Source of the DNA: Varroa destructor
Taxonomy: Eukaryota > Arthropoda > Arachnida > Mesostigmata > Varroidae
Assembly: GCF_002443255.2 (NCBI RefSeq)
Contig: NW_019211458.1
Span: 17,975,939-18,039,938 of the forward strand
Length of the DNA stretch: 64,000 bases
Direction: 5' to 3'
In this document: piece by piece, positions 27,501-40,282 of the stretch
Position numbering within the stretch: the stretch's first letter is position 1
Layout: each line of letters starts with the position of its first letter
Made by a program: the position numbers and the translations under genes
Notes under the pieces: generated by a model
Database searches by the model: none
Seen by the model: only the letters and a program-made list of their open reading frames with translations
Told to the model about the DNA's origin: nothing

Positions 27501-28312
27501 CCTGATCGCAGCAAACGTGATCATAGTAGACCTAAATAAGATGTACTACTTGAAGATTTACTCTCGAAGATATTTAAAAGTCTTCATTAAAGCCTACACA
27601 GTTTGGTGCGAGCCTTCGTTAGAGGGAGACGAGAACGGTATGGAACTAACTGATACCAACCTTCACAGATGTTCAATTTTCACATGTCGTATCCACATAG
27701 TGCTCACATAGTGAGCAAAGTCTGAGAAACGATCATAACAAGACGATCAGCCTGTCTACGCTAACAACGATGCCTACGGACGACTATTAGCTTCTCATCT
27801 AGTTTTTAAGCGTCGGTCATCGTAAAATGTTATTTGGACAATTTTTTTTTCCTAACGGAAAACTACTTTTCGTTTCGAATCTATCATTTACAATTGTGGG
27901 AAATATTCGTCTCTAACTATTATAAACAATATAGATGAGACTGTCGGTTATTAACCGTTAACCATTAGCCTGTAAGGTACCAAACGAAAATAGCAAAAGC
28001 TGCCACTAAGAACCCCTCAATTTGATTATTCATTACAGGCGACAATTTCAAATCTGGAAACGTTGACAACCCTACGTTACCGCTGCCAGTCGAGGTAAAT
28101 GACAATAATATTGGCTTCATTTATGTACATCAATAAGTAGAAACGTTCCGTAGTAAGCATTGTCGCATGTTGACATTAATCTGTCAAATTCACTATTTCT
28201 ACACGTTCTATAGATGAAGCGAAAAAAAATACGATAATTGCAGAAAAACAGCTTGCCGAAGCCCGTAATTATAACATCTTGGCTATTAGATCACACGCCG
28301 GTTGTTCCACAG

Positions 28313-28452
28313 TTAATATATGTTTGCATCAAACTGTCGAATTGCAAATCTGATCCCAAGAGCTACAAGCGTTCGGCGAACGTCTTTGTGGGATTTCTGA
28401 AAAGCTGCTCCAGGGGTTCCGAGATGACTATGTATAGGTCCTTCGAGGAAAG
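28313..28452 (+). CDS. Possible internal exon, cysteine-containing, unassigned
   Basis: A frame opens exactly after a plausible acceptor (gttgttccacag) and runs 140 nt to AAAG|gtgaca, phase 0 in and phase 2 out. It would encode 46 residues with three cysteines, including VCIKLSNCKSD near the start and FLKSCSRGSE later. Codon choice looks protein-like, with many C/G third positions. I do not recognise the domain. It lies 3.2 kb upstream of the kinase transmembrane exon on the same strand, so it could be an ectodomain exon. However, it ends in phase 2 while the transmembrane exon starts in phase 0, so at least one intervening exon would be needed and I did not find a convincing one. A longer minus-strand frame overlaps it; that frame is within chance expectation. 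Confidence 0.3.
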
Positions 28453-31400
28453 GTGACAGGCTTCGTACAAGCAGCTGTCTTGTTCCAGACCCAGCTACCG
28501 GCAGGAAACAGAAGAAGTTGAAATAGCAGCGCTTTAACACCGACAGGTTGTTATGCTGAGGGGCGATGGTGCAGTAAATGCTAAGCGGGACGAGTAAAGG
28601 CATCGTCGGTGTGATGATGTTATAGGCGTGCAGGATAAGGGTTATTGGTGTATGCCGAACATGCCATGTCGTTCTATAAAACGGTAATGTGTGATTAAAA
28701 GTTCGGGCTTTGTCGTATAAAGGAAACCACCTTTCAGGTTCGTTCACGTTTCGACCTGTTGCTAAATGGGATCAACAAGATCTGATGTGCGAAAAAAAGG
28801 CCCGGCCACTACCCCCAGACTGTTGCTGGGTTATCAGTTACCTCGTACTTGTTGCCAATTGCATGTAATCAAGAACTTCAACAAATTATTCCATTGATTG
28901 AAATTAACCAGTTAACGTCATCTAACTCATTAAGTCGCTCGTCCTCTTTTCTCATTTTAGTTGTCGTGTGCTTTGTACCTAAAATTAAAACCTTAATGAC
29001 CTATTAATCGGTTAAAGGAAATATTCTGAACGATTTTATGCTGCAAAGAAATGACATATACGGTATGCCTGTTCGCACTGAATGTAACATCTTTCGCACC
29101 TTTCGGATTGTGACATAATCAGCCATTTTGAAAACAACGAACCGGTAGGTGGTTCGATAGATCAAACAACTTAAAACAGCCGGCGGCCTTGTCCAAGCAG
29201 GCTTCTGTGACCTCTACCGATGTCTGAATAAAATTAAGATTCTTATTACAGTTATTCAGGCAGGTCAGAGCGATACAGTTCTTTCTAAACGTTTAAATGG
29301 CTCATTGCACAGCTGATTTTGCTCTAGCCAACGATAGTTCGAAACAGATAACTTACAATAAAAGTATCTAACTATTTGCTTTTACTAGTTTCATTTATAG
29401 TACGTTAAAGCTAAAACGAGTTTTGGGCCTGATTCTTTTTGCTCAACATAGTATCAGGATAATATTTAGCTATAGTTGGCCGGACGTCAATTTCGAGCTA
29501 TCTCAAAAAGCGATCATCTCACCCTTCTGTTCTTGCCTTACGTGAAAATTTCGATCCAGAATATCGCTATAGGCAAACGCAACGGAATATTGTGTGCGGC
29601 CGTTTTTATTTGCCGATGGTCCAAACGCCGCGTCTGACGACAATGATTTCAGCAAAGGCGATTCTTATGATACGGCGGCATTCGCAGGCTGTAGTCACAC
29701 AAGATGACAGGAGAACAGAGCAAGTGCCAAAGGATACAGTATCTTTGCAATATTAAAAACATCTACTTACCAGACTTGTATTTTTAAACACTTGAGTGGT
29801 TAATAGCGTAGACTCCTTCAACCGAGTAGATCAATGCGTTATGGCAAAAGAATTACGGAATCGAACCGTTCCGAAAGAGTACTGTCTAATCCTGTAGACA
29901 TGGGAACATAACACTGGATTCTAGATTATTTTCGATCGAATGTGAAAGTTAACAATTGGAGACAACAACACCCATGTAAATGGCAAATTAAAAAAGTAGG
30001 CATCAGGAAACTTTCAGAGAGACAAACAGATCTCGAAGAACCTAGATGAAGGCAGATCAGACCTCACCCCCACGACCTTGGCCATAGCACCGAATTGTTA
30101 ACTGTATCTTACAGCAGAACTAAGTTCTTTGTACTGAGTCGCCTCTTCGCAAGACAGACTAAATGTAATGTTTGCCTGAGCACTACGTTCTAATTTTCTA
30201 ATTTAAAACTAATTTACTACTCAGAATCAAGTATTCGATAAAATTTGCCGTTAAGCTTTTTATACCATTCTGCCAAATTAAGCACGGTTGTACCGCAGTG
30301 TATCTCTTTATCTGTTAGCTCGGTAAATCAGATCTGCATAAATCCGGGCCAGCGCTTAAATTTTATGAGAGGGAATACCAGAATTGATATAATGCCATCG
30401 CCGCTTATTACAGATAATACGAAGCTAATGCAGTTTTCATGTTCGAGAAGACTTTGCAAGAACTTTCTCAGGTGAGCAGGTCCTATAGGACCACAGTTCT
30501 AAACGTATTCAGATGTCATAAGTCGTGCGCTGTTAACGATACCTAGCGCACTTAATCGTAGCCACCTGGAGAAACCCCACTTTCGAGTATGTTGTGATAG
30601 CAGTCAGCGACTCCATAAAACCTAAACTTTCCAATGCCCTCTGCTGACGGGTCACCATGAACCAGCCGATATATACAAACGGTACATGCAAGTCTGCTTA
30701 AATAAGAAGTGCGATAACTAATTAAATAGCTTGTCCTCTTTCCTTTTCTTAAACAGCATATAACTGAAGGTCCCAGATCACCCTTACTGATATACGGTGT
30801 TACGTATGGATAAGGCGAGCGAGTAATCTAGACGTAAAATGAAGGCTAGACACGATTTCAGTTTTCTCTATTTTTACCTGTCGACACTAGTCGTCTATCT
30901 GTCCGTATTGCGCCCGATCGAAATGACCGATCCTAAAGAAGGTTGTTGTTTTCATAATTAAGCGTAGATTTTTAATGGCATAAAGTGCGATAGCGATTCG
31001 ATAATATTTAATTACATGAAATGATAAAAAAAACATTTCGTAAACGGTCAAGTAGATCGGTAGTGGTAGGTTTAGTGTTAAAATCGATCTCTTGTATGGT
31101 AATGTTTGAATCGTGGCAAAGCAAAACCTATTTATTCTGCTACCTTCCAATGGGTTTTAATCGCCTGAAGCCAACGACTGAGATGCTCCTGTTAGACCCT
31201 TAATTTTATACTGATCTAAATATTAACTGAGCGAAAGCAATCTAACTGCAAATCACACTTTATCCACTGGTCAGTGGCGGTTACTAACAGAGGCCGTGTT
31301 TACCGACCCTGCCAAGGGCTTAGTTTAAAAATTCCAAGACATCCTCCATTACTACGGAGTTATCGTCATTCAAATGTCAGGCCAGTAACTGTTCGTAATC

Positions 31401-31626
31401 CTAAGGACAACAATGTATTCTCCTTAATGCCAATGTGGGCAAACATCGAGTAGGACAGTCGACAAACAGCTCTGTCGCACCGAACGCTTATCAATTGATC
31501 TCCTGTTAAGAGATTCTTTACTATACTTGTTTTTGCAAAAAATGATTGATTTTTTATTACTAGTCGGTACAACAATAGGTATAGGGATAATAGCTCATGC
31601 TGATAATTGTTTGTCCTTCTTTACAG
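28453..31626. other. Non-coding, presumed kinase-gene intron or upstream region
   Basis: No recognisable exon. A strong-looking acceptor (ctcattttag at about 28951-28960) is followed by no useful open frame and no clear donor. A coding-like frame between 29571 and 29760 was considered as the missing linker exon, but it lacks a good donor. Confidence 0.4.
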
Positions 31627-31823
31627 CCACAGTCGAATTTGCCCTTGCTCGCACTTGGTATCGCCTTCTTCATCACCGGTACTTTCCTGCTAGTTTCGGT
31701 GTTGATTTTCGTACGGCGTAAACATCCTAATACACGGAGCTGTCGTGACATGATGACTTGTCAGGTCGAAGCAAATACAGGACTCCCCCTCACTCGGAGT
31801 CATTCACTTAATAAAGGCATACA
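31627..31823 (+). CDS. Receptor tyrosine kinase, transmembrane exon
   Basis: A 197-nt exon between a strong acceptor (tttgtccttctttacag) and a near-consensus donor (gtaagtc), phase 0 in and phase 2 out. It encodes a short extracellular stub (PQSNLP), a membrane helix (LLALGIAFFITGTFLLVSVL, continuing IFV), the stop-transfer sequence RRKH, and about 35 cytoplasmic residues. Its phase-2 end joins exactly to the phase-2 start of the juxtamembrane exon at 46361, giving a glutamine codon across the junction. That match, the shared strand and the domain order (membrane helix, then NPAY, then kinase) are why I assign it to the kinase gene. The helix alone would not identify the family. The intron that follows is 14,537 bp. 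Confidence 0.8.
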
Positions 31824-32079
31824 GTAAGTCACCCCTCTGTTACTTTATTTTACAGGCGACCAGGAAGTAAAAAAAAACCGGTTTTATGAAGGATTTCGGG
31901 TACTTTTAAATTATTGTTTCTATATACTTACCACAATATATGGCAAACACCAAATCAGGCTTGGTTCAGTACAATACTAAACTAAACGGCCACTATCTAC
32001 AAAACAGCCAACTGTTTCACGCCGGTAGGTATAACGTAACATTGCTGGCTCCGGCCGGTTCTAACGAACTGTGTATCCA

Positions 32080-32152
32080 TGTTCGGATTCGAACCTAGAC
32101 CGTTACGTATAAACTTTAGCAGGAAAAGACGTTACCCCCTAAGCTATCACGA
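32080..32152 (-). pseudogene. Decayed tRNA-like element
   Basis: On the minus strand an A-box-like block (TAGCTTAGGGGG) is followed about 50 nt later by a perfect B box (GGTTCGAATCC). The anticodon arm retains only a four-base stem (CTTT/AAAG) around a loop that lacks the invariant T33. The T-stem has two mismatches and no acceptor stem pairs. This fits a relic tRNA or tRNA-derived short element. It lies in the same intron and orientation as the three intact tRNAs, which argues weakly for origin in the same cluster. Confidence 0.4.
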
Positions 32153-32898
32153 ATTCTACTTTACATTAATACCATTATTTGACAATTGTCTTCGACCATT
32201 GTAATAGAAAAAATTCAAAGCGACATAATAATTATACCCCAGCCTTGATGTGAGCTTGTGTATGACTAGCAATGCAGACGACCTGGACTTTCAAGGCTAC
32301 AGGCCTAACGTCTTTATTTATACTCTGCGTATATACTACTGCAATTTTCTAGATCGTCATATGCATCCCATTTGCTGAGAGCCATCAAAAGCCGGCTAGG
32401 CCAGATCGGCTAACCTACCCACGCATAGAGATGGAAGATTGTCCTAAAGGATCAGTTTTGCGGAAAACGATATATACAGTGCCGTGGATGCTATGTTCCA
32501 TCTACTAGGGGGCATTTCTCGCATCACAAATCGATCCGATAGGTCTTCTTTGACAAAACCTCTGAACGGATCGGGATTCTATACAATATCGCCTACTGCT
32601 GCTGCAAGAAAAAATAATTATCGCTGACAGTGTCAACTAATATTTGATGCAGCAAGATTCACGTGAAGCGATATTTATGTCAGGCATCGTAACGATTCAA
32701 TGTGCTGCATATAAAATTGACAGAAAACACACACGGGTCATTAAGTGGAAACTCTTGTGTCGATTTCTTAGCAGAAGGACGCTAGTAGTGAGGAGCTTAG
32801 GTCCTGAGAAACGGACATTTTGCTGAACTATATAATTCCGCTTATTACTTCAAAGTCAGAACAGCTGCACATAATTGTTAAAAAAAAGAAAAAAAAAA

Positions 32899-32920
32899 AT
32901 ATATATATATATATATATAT
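32899..32920. repeat. (AT)n with flanking poly(A)
   Basis: Eleven AT units preceded by a long A run and followed by another A-rich run. The structure resembles the tail of an old retroposed element, but no element body is recognisable. Confidence 0.9.
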
Positions 32921-35900
32921 GTAAAAAAATAAAAAATAATATTTCGAAAGGGCCCACTGCATTTCTCCCTGAAGTTTTTCAGTATCCTACTTCCGATTGC
33001 AAAGCTTGCGCCATCTTCCTTTCGTATTACTTCTAGCGGCTTGGTCTGTTTCCGAACCCGCTTCTTACAGACACCAATCGATAAAATCCAAGGAGAAAAG
33101 CTTCAATCCCTTAAAGCGGCACGGGGAAAAAGGAGTCAATCTACTACAAAGTTTTACTTCGGGTTGCTATTACCACCTCAAAGGCTAGCATTTATATTAA
33201 ATTCTATTTCACGGCTTGGCATAACACAAAGATCGGCTAGATGCGTATCAATTGAGTATTGGAAACGAAACGTATTAATTAGCCAGTAAGCGAATGCAGG
33301 GAGAAAATGGCAGAGAACTGTGACATAGAAAATATTGAAAAGGTGACAGTTTTGTTCAGGTCCACAAACCAATCACAGAAAATCATTAGATAGGTTGTAC
33401 ATTTCAAACGTCTCATGAATACATAGCCAGTGCAAAGTTCTACTTGAAGCGTTTGTGTGAATCGAGATACACATCCTGGCGTACACGTCTATTAAGGCAA
33501 CCCTTGGAAGTGTAAATGACACGGGGTAGAAAATATATAATATATATGTATCATTGCCAGGGCACGGGTTGGGAAACGATTCTAGTGGGCTCGCAAGCCT
33601 GCATTTGGGCAGACATGCTCTGAGTGTATGACAATTTCATCTGAAATATTGACACAGCGATAAGAAGGCTCCATCTTGATGACCTCCTTGCTGTTGTCCA
33701 TGCTGGGTAGAACAGTGAATTACTCGTTCGGAATAAATATTTCCCTCACATTTAAGTGCCCATTAATTGATAAGTTTGCATTGCCCTTCTGTTTCATCTT
33801 ACCTTTACTTGTTGAGTACTATTCGTCGGTAGTTAAAATTTACAGTTTAAGAATATCAGCGTTTGTCTTTCCATTCATGATCACCGCGTTCTATAGGCAC
33901 CCAATTTTATCTGGGTAATACTATTGCTTTTGATATATCACGTGAAGAGCAGCTAACACAGGGACTTCTCGTAAAAAGCTAACAAATCAAATCTCGGCAG
34001 ATTCCTGACACAGAAATTAAACTGTCCTCACCTGCTCAGGTCTGCAACAATACGTGTATCATAAGAAGACTTATTTACCCGTCGAAGTCTTACTTGTAAT
34101 AAATGTTCTCCGGCTAACGTACCCCCGATTTCGTTCTATCTCTGTCTGCCCAAATTGATGCTTAATTTCCGAATCATAAAATGACGTAGCATTCAGGCCT
34201 GCTGATCTCATAGACTGACGCTTGACCATTTCAACTGAATATCTGTTAAGGATTACATAAAGGCGCTCTTTGCACTGCATCGAAATTAAAAGCAATTGCA
34301 CACTGCTTTAATATAGCTTGCGTAAAACACATTCAGGGTCTTCACAGGGATATATTGAATTATATAAGTAACCTGCTTTTTGGGGATGCATCTCAACATA
34401 TCTTGACTCTGACAAGCTGATATAATCACGGGTTGAACGAGAATCTGATTCGCTTGGATCGACATAACAAAGCGTCTTGGAAGTTGTGGTACTGCGTTGC
34501 TTTACGGTTGCGTAAGTTGAAGATAACTTGTGCGGCAGAAATATTTTTCACGCTCTATTCGGCAAAATAAAATAGGTACTGTTCTTCTACAACACGACCC
34601 AGGCTTTTTCATGGTGTATCATGAGACATTATATATCGAGCTTTTACCTAACCCGTGTTGTGGGTTATTCGCTATCAAGCTTGAAAATATGTCAATAAAT
34701 CAGGCGGAAACAGAGTTAACATGAGGCCCCCCACTGTTCGGAAGTTTCGCTAATAGACGTACTTGTGCATACGGGGCGTCGCGCGTGAGTTTTTTGTCAT
34801 ACAAAAAGTGCTCATTTAAAACCAGGATGTATCAAACATGAAATTCTTATAGCATATTTTATATATTCTGTACATTTCTGGGCATATTACATAAATGTAG
34901 AATTATGAAGGAAACATTTAATTTACAGCACTCGATGTCGAATCCACAGAAAAACGTTTAACTCAAGAATATTAATTCCAGTGTTATTCCACCGGCCCAC
35001 TCCCAACAGACTCTCATAATCCTAAGTTTAGGCTTTTTATGCTACTTATGATAAGTACTTTTTCGTTGGAGGATCTTTTCGACGAAATTTCATTGGCTGC
35101 GTTTTACCATGGATTAGAATGAATGAAGCAATAAAATAAGATGTATTCTTGGATATCAAACTATTAAGCACAATTTATTGAGACATGATCGCACAGACTC
35201 GCCAAAAAGCTTTATGTTTAAAAAAAAATCAAGACAGAACCGGAAAAGTTACCCTTAGTAGATGAAAAATAGTTTTGACCGGAATTTACGGTGCTCTTGA
35301 GAGAAAGCACGAGATCATGCAATTTGTCTCATGTGGGCGAAGTACATGATACACTGGGAGAAAATCAGCCTTTAAGCAGATGCTAAAAAAAAGGTCAGGC
35401 TGTAAAACAACAGCAGCAGCTTACTTTTAGTTGTATTGATAGCCGATTTGATATGTAGTACTTTCAGCACTCGAAATGAATAATTTTTCGTCGGTATTGT
35501 CTCATATCACGCTCCTACCATGTTGGTCTTATTCTTGAATTATCAATATTGACCCCTCAATTAACGGCCCATATCGGCAAAATAAAACTCTACACATAGT
35601 TCCTCTATGACGACTTATATACATATTTATTTTTTTGTTTGTAAACGGTTTTTTATGATTAACAAGTTACGAGTCACCAATGTGTGATCACTCCATGTCG
35701 AGGCTTCCTCTTGCTTGTTGAATCTGTCGTGCCTCAGGCTGGTGTCGTCGAATTGATTAGTCCTTATTCACTGTTAGTTCAAACTATTGACAAGGTAAGA
35801 GCACTCGATATACCGGCTATTGACATGACCGTCTATATAGATAGTGCTTTTTGCCTTATAAAGGAACCATACTACATTAAATGAGTCGTCCTCGCGTTCG

Positions 35901-37624
35901 TTTTTTCGCGCGCCAGGACATGCAGGTGGCAAAATCTTCACTATTAAATATCGTTGCATTGGTACGTCACGGTTTGTTGATAAGTTTTTTTAATCAAGTT
36001 TCATACTATATTGTTATGATAAAAACAGGTTTGAAGGTATGTTTATCCTTTATGCATGACCAATGTTTAATCGACATCTACACATAGTTATTTTCGTCCT
36101 TAGTCAACCATTTTGTCGTTTCGCTTTCTATTATATATGAGTAAGATTTTCTAAATCTGGGTCAAGCGTCTTCTGTTGGATTCGTAAGCTGTTATAAAAA
36201 AACCTGTTCTGAATAGTACGTAGTACAATGAAGGGCTAGCTACGACTTAATTTAAGCAAAGATAGTTCTCTACTATAGTTTTACACGTGAAACGAGCGAA
36301 AATATGTTCTAAGGTATAGAAATATGCGCCCTCTTAGAACATGCATCAATTTTATTAATATTATTATTACATTTCTGCGCGTGCTTTTCGAATAAATATT
36401 GTCCTTTTTTTACGAATAAAAAAACTCAATTAGTTCATTAGGTAAGTAATCTGTATAAGTGGGCTATATAGCTTGCTTAAATTAGGTAAACTTAGATCGT
36501 GATTCTTTCGAGTTTCATCAATGGACGCCGGTTCGAACTATTACGCAATGACGTGTAATGGCACTGTCGGGAACAGATCAGGGCCCCCTTTATGCAAACT
36601 CAGGCAACAAATAGATTTGGGTACGATTGGAAATTTTTTGCCTTTGTGAAATTACAATTAAGCTTTAAGCGGGGCAAATGTCTTTGTTGGTTTTAATGTA
36701 TTGAGGATGCTGCATATCATTTTAGTATGCTAGGCAAAAGGGGCGTTAGCTCTTATAGTGCACTACGAGCTCCAATCAACTTTTAATTTCGCTAGGATAG
36801 CATAGTATAGGTAAACGTTACTTCGAAATCTAAATTTTCCAGAAGGCGCGACCAGGGTTAAAGTTGTTAAAAAAAATGTTGTCGTATCTCGCTCGCGTCG
36901 TCTTGAGGGATGCCATCACGGGCTATGCATCACTGAAGTTGATTCCATTAACAGCGAGTTTGGTGTTTTCAAATAGGACACTGAATTCTTTCTGTAAAAG
37001 GGGTGAAAGTAACGCCGATAAAATGCGTAATGAAAGTTACGCTAGCTATGTTATAGGTTACTGTCTGGCCTAACTCTACCACCAAATACACAATGATTGC
37101 AATTATTGTTTTTTTAAAACATCCTGCACAAGCAAATTAGCCCTTAGCATATGTATTTCCGAAATCATTTATAAATCAACATTGAGTTGTTCAACAACTT
37201 TTCAAAGATGCAAAATAAGAAAGACTTCTGATCAGTTAAGTAGCAACGTTGTTGGTCCAAACATTGCTTCTGAACCATAGGTACCATCTTAATTCTTAAC
37301 CTATGTCAGAAAAGCTAAATATCACTAATTTAGAGGATGTAACGAATTTACAGGATGCTTTGGTGTCTGCCACGATGGTCTATGGCAAGACGGACAACTT
37401 GGCTTGCATTCAAGACCCTTCTCTCAACATACTTCTTTTATATTCTTCCTCATTAATTGTAAAAGTGTACTTTCATTTACGAGTTACAGCCACTTCGCAA
37501 TCCGCCTCATATGGCGTACCGACGACGAGTTTCTGGCGAACCTTTAGCTCCGGCCCTCAAAACACCACTGCATGCGCATTACCAGGGTCTTGTGAGAATA
37601 ACAGGCCGCCTCTGTAAAAGCTAT

Positions 37625-37706
37625 CGCAGTCGGCAGGATTCGAACCTGCGCGGGGAAACCCCATTGGATTTCGAGTCCAACGCCTTAACCACTCGGCCAC
37701 AACTGC
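37625..37706 (-). tRNA. tRNA-Ser (anticodon CGA)
   Basis: An 82-nt class II tRNA. Acceptor GCAGTTG pairs with CGACTGC (one T-G pair), discriminator G. The D arm begins TGGCCGAGTGG; anticodon stem TTGGA/TCCAA holds loop CTCGAAA, anticodon CGA, reading UCG. A long variable arm (TGGGGTTTCCCCGC) and the T arm with GGTTCGAATCC follow. No intron and no encoded CCA, as expected for a eukaryotic nuclear tRNA. A TTTT terminator lies 5 bases past the 3' end on the minus strand (37616-37619). It sits antisense inside the large kinase intron. Confidence 0.98.
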
Positions 37707-40200
37707 ACGATTGGCGAAAACAATCGCTAGCAAGTTTACAAATCAATCGAATTGATTTACCTGCAGGGAACGTGTTTTAGCAACGTGCTTAGTGTGTATT
37801 TCCGTAGAAGGGGTTGTTTCGTTGAGTACTGCTTTTGGTAGCAGAATCGGTCGAAGTGGGGTTTAAACGGGTTGTAAGTAAAAAAGTAACAATTTAATTT
37901 AATTAGTCGCACTTTCTTGAAATATGTTACATATTTTAAGCAACCCATAGTGGTCCACAATAGTATTCTTCAGCATTAGAGCTGGTTTTCTTGCATTTTC
38001 AGAAATATGCACTAGAGCTAACTGCCCTTATGGGAAATATAAAACCAATATTTTTTTTTCTTATACTGTAACATTTTTACTGGAAGAATTATGAGACGCA
38101 CAGCTGTTAATAAAAACCTGATATTAAGTTAGAATTTTTATTCGGGTAACCGCTCGAGCAAAGTTTTGAAGACTATTTTTTTTGAAGATCTATTTAAATT
38201 TATCTCTAAACTAAAAATTTTATTTTCGTTCGGTTTTTTTTTTATCAAAGGTACCACTCGTGGTTCTAATATAATTGAAATAAACAGTAATTCTTCAGGA
38301 ATTCACTGCTAATTTTCAATCTGGATTTAATAAATAATCAACCTAAATTAAAAATGTGTAGGTAACAGATCCCATGGCAGGTTTCCATTACTTGTTATTA
38401 TTAAACAAACGATTTTCAATGAAAAAGGTTTTATTCCAAATCGAGCATCGACTTAACAAGGGCCAGCTGTCGTCGTAACCTAACTTACCAAAACAAGCTC
38501 GTAATCAGATGTTTTTGATTAAGAAAGCCAAACTGGAGTTCGCTTTTCTGTGTACTTATTTCATGAAATGTTCAAATATATAGTGCAGACCAAGAGCAAA
38601 ATGATAGTTTAGGTTATATAAGTGAACTATTTTATAAGTTTCATGATAAAAAATATGTAACATTACTTTTGTTTATATTATCCTCATTTCTTATCTTATA
38701 TATATTTGCTATAGCAGGTTTGTTTCACCCCCACTAATTACATCGTCAACCCTGCACAAAATAGACACGGGTTGTTATTAACCAGTGCACTCAAACAATA
38801 AGAGTGTTTGCATTTACGTATTCGTTATGATCCTCATCTAGCGTATTTATATTTATGTTTGAATAAGTCTATCTACAGATTGATCAAATTTAATAAAATT
38901 TTTTTGGGAACCTCCTGTTTTCTACAGCAAACTTTATATAGCTTCAATATTTAGAACGGCTTTAACAAAAATAGCTATAGCTATTTATACCTTATAAGGT
39001 AGTTTTTCCAATAGCTACATAAAAGGCATCGATTTTTGTAACTCGCCTCTAGAAATGGTACATCTCTATTTGTTTGTCCTCCCGCCAGTAGTGTGATTTG
39101 ATTTTTAATGGTTGATGGCATAAAGGTTGATAACAGTGAAATTACGTCATGGAGTCGTTCTATTCACATCAATATATGAGTGCATACAAAATTATCTCCT
39201 AATTAGACACCGCTACAGTTTTACCAGTAAGGAATATCTATATATAAATGTATATATTTTGCGATATCGAACAAAAAAGGCAAAATAGGAATATACGCAA
39301 AAACGTTGCTATTAACGATAACTACTACTATTAATCGACTTTATATAATCTACTTACTGTATATTATATACGATATTACTTATCATATAATAATTAGACG
39401 TATGAGAGATTCACTAGCATGCATAATATTACGTACATAAGCAGAATGGACACTATACGTTTCTACAATTATTTGAGGATTATTATTCTACAAGTTATTT
39501 GAACGATAAATTGCTTTTTACATATAATGAACGGCTCTACTAAGCTTACTTTTAGTAAGTTACTTTTTTTCGTAGTGTATTTAATCGCAAATTAAGTTAT
39601 GATGTAGTTAAAGTATGTATAATGCTTACAGCGTAACTAATCACCATTGTACTAAACTGATTCAACAGTTTAAATTTTTCACAATAATGGCAACAATGAG
39701 GATCATGGGAAAAGCCGCTGATGTTTTATGCTAAGTTTAAACGAGAAAACTATAATCCAGTACTCTTGCATTATTTCTAAAAAGCTATTTTTCTAACTCT
39801 TGTAAATATATCATTATTATTAACAATTATGAATCGAAACATTTATTCATCCATTCAACGTTAACGTAATGTCAATGTATAGAACATCATTCTAAACTAC
39901 ACAATGTATGCTACATTGACTTTATGAGTAGTCAATTACCATATAAAATAAACCTTCAAAGGTGGTAAAAGACCCAAGGAATTTTGGTTCATCGAAAAAT
40001 CTTTTTACAAAAAATTAAAAAAAATAATACTATTTGTAACACCTTATGTTGTGTGTAAAACTCCGTTGTCAAAATTATATTGATGTTTGTTATGGTTGCC
40101 ATCATGTAATAAACTTACTTCTCTTAAGGGCTAGAGCATAGATATGCTATTACTCAGAACCGTGTTCAGTAAAAGATACTCAATTAAAACAAAAAATTAC
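37707..40200. other. AT-rich spacer between the two tRNA-Ser genes
   Basis: Noticeably more AT-rich than the left third of the window, with many A and T runs and an 18-nt palindrome (38969-38986). No gene seen. Confidence 0.5.
38969..38986. repeat. 18-nt perfect palindrome
   Basis: AAATAGCTATAGCTATTT equals its own reverse complement. Internal TAGCTA units repeat. No associated function is visible. Confidence 0.7.
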
Positions 40201-40282
40201 CGCAGCCGGCAGGATTCGAACCTGCGCGGGGAAACCCCATTGGATTTCAAGTCCAACGCCTTAACCGCTCGGCCACGACTGC
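40201..40282 (-). tRNA. tRNA-Ser (anticodon UGA)
   Basis: An 82-nt class II tRNA differing from the Ser-CGA copy at only four sites: acceptor position 6, one D-loop position, the first anticodon base and one 3' acceptor-stem base. All stems remain paired (acceptor GCAGTCG with CGGCTGC). Anticodon loop CTTGAAA gives anticodon UGA, reading UCA. The minus-strand terminator is a T6 run starting 5 bases past the 3' end (40191-40196). The near-identity to the neighbouring Ser gene points to tandem duplication with an anticodon change. Confidence 0.98.

Larger units (their letters stand above)
15645..28312. other. Long non-coding stretch with scattered weak exon-like frames
   Basis: Upstream of the ITFG1-like gene and, on the plus strand, of the kinase transmembrane exon. 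It holds two long TA arrays (16487-16543, 16701-16738), a CTAC array (24525-24549), a perfect AT palindrome (19445-19472) and a GC-rich patch at 17484-17756. Weak coding-like frames occur at 17615-17686 (minus), 19493-19725 (plus) and 26345-26533 (plus, cysteine-rich). None is recognisable. Ectodomain exons of the kinase gene should lie here or further left, but I could not identify Ig, frizzled or kringle signatures. Confidence 0.5.
31824..37624. other. First part of the large kinase intron
   Basis: Presumed intron sequence. It contains a poly(A)/(AT) tract at 32873-32937, a decayed tRNA-like element at 32080-32152 (minus) and homopolymer runs. No protein-coding exon is recognisable on either strand. 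Confidence 0.5.

Noticed and set aside
28313..28747. 144-codon minus-strand open frame
   Set aside because: Residue content looks random and it overlaps a better plus-strand exon candidate; length within chance expectation.
31272..31450. Plus-strand frame starting VAVTNRGRVYRPCQG, considered as a kringle or linker exon
   Set aside because: No kringle cysteine/tryptophan pattern and no suitable donor leading in phase to the transmembrane exon.
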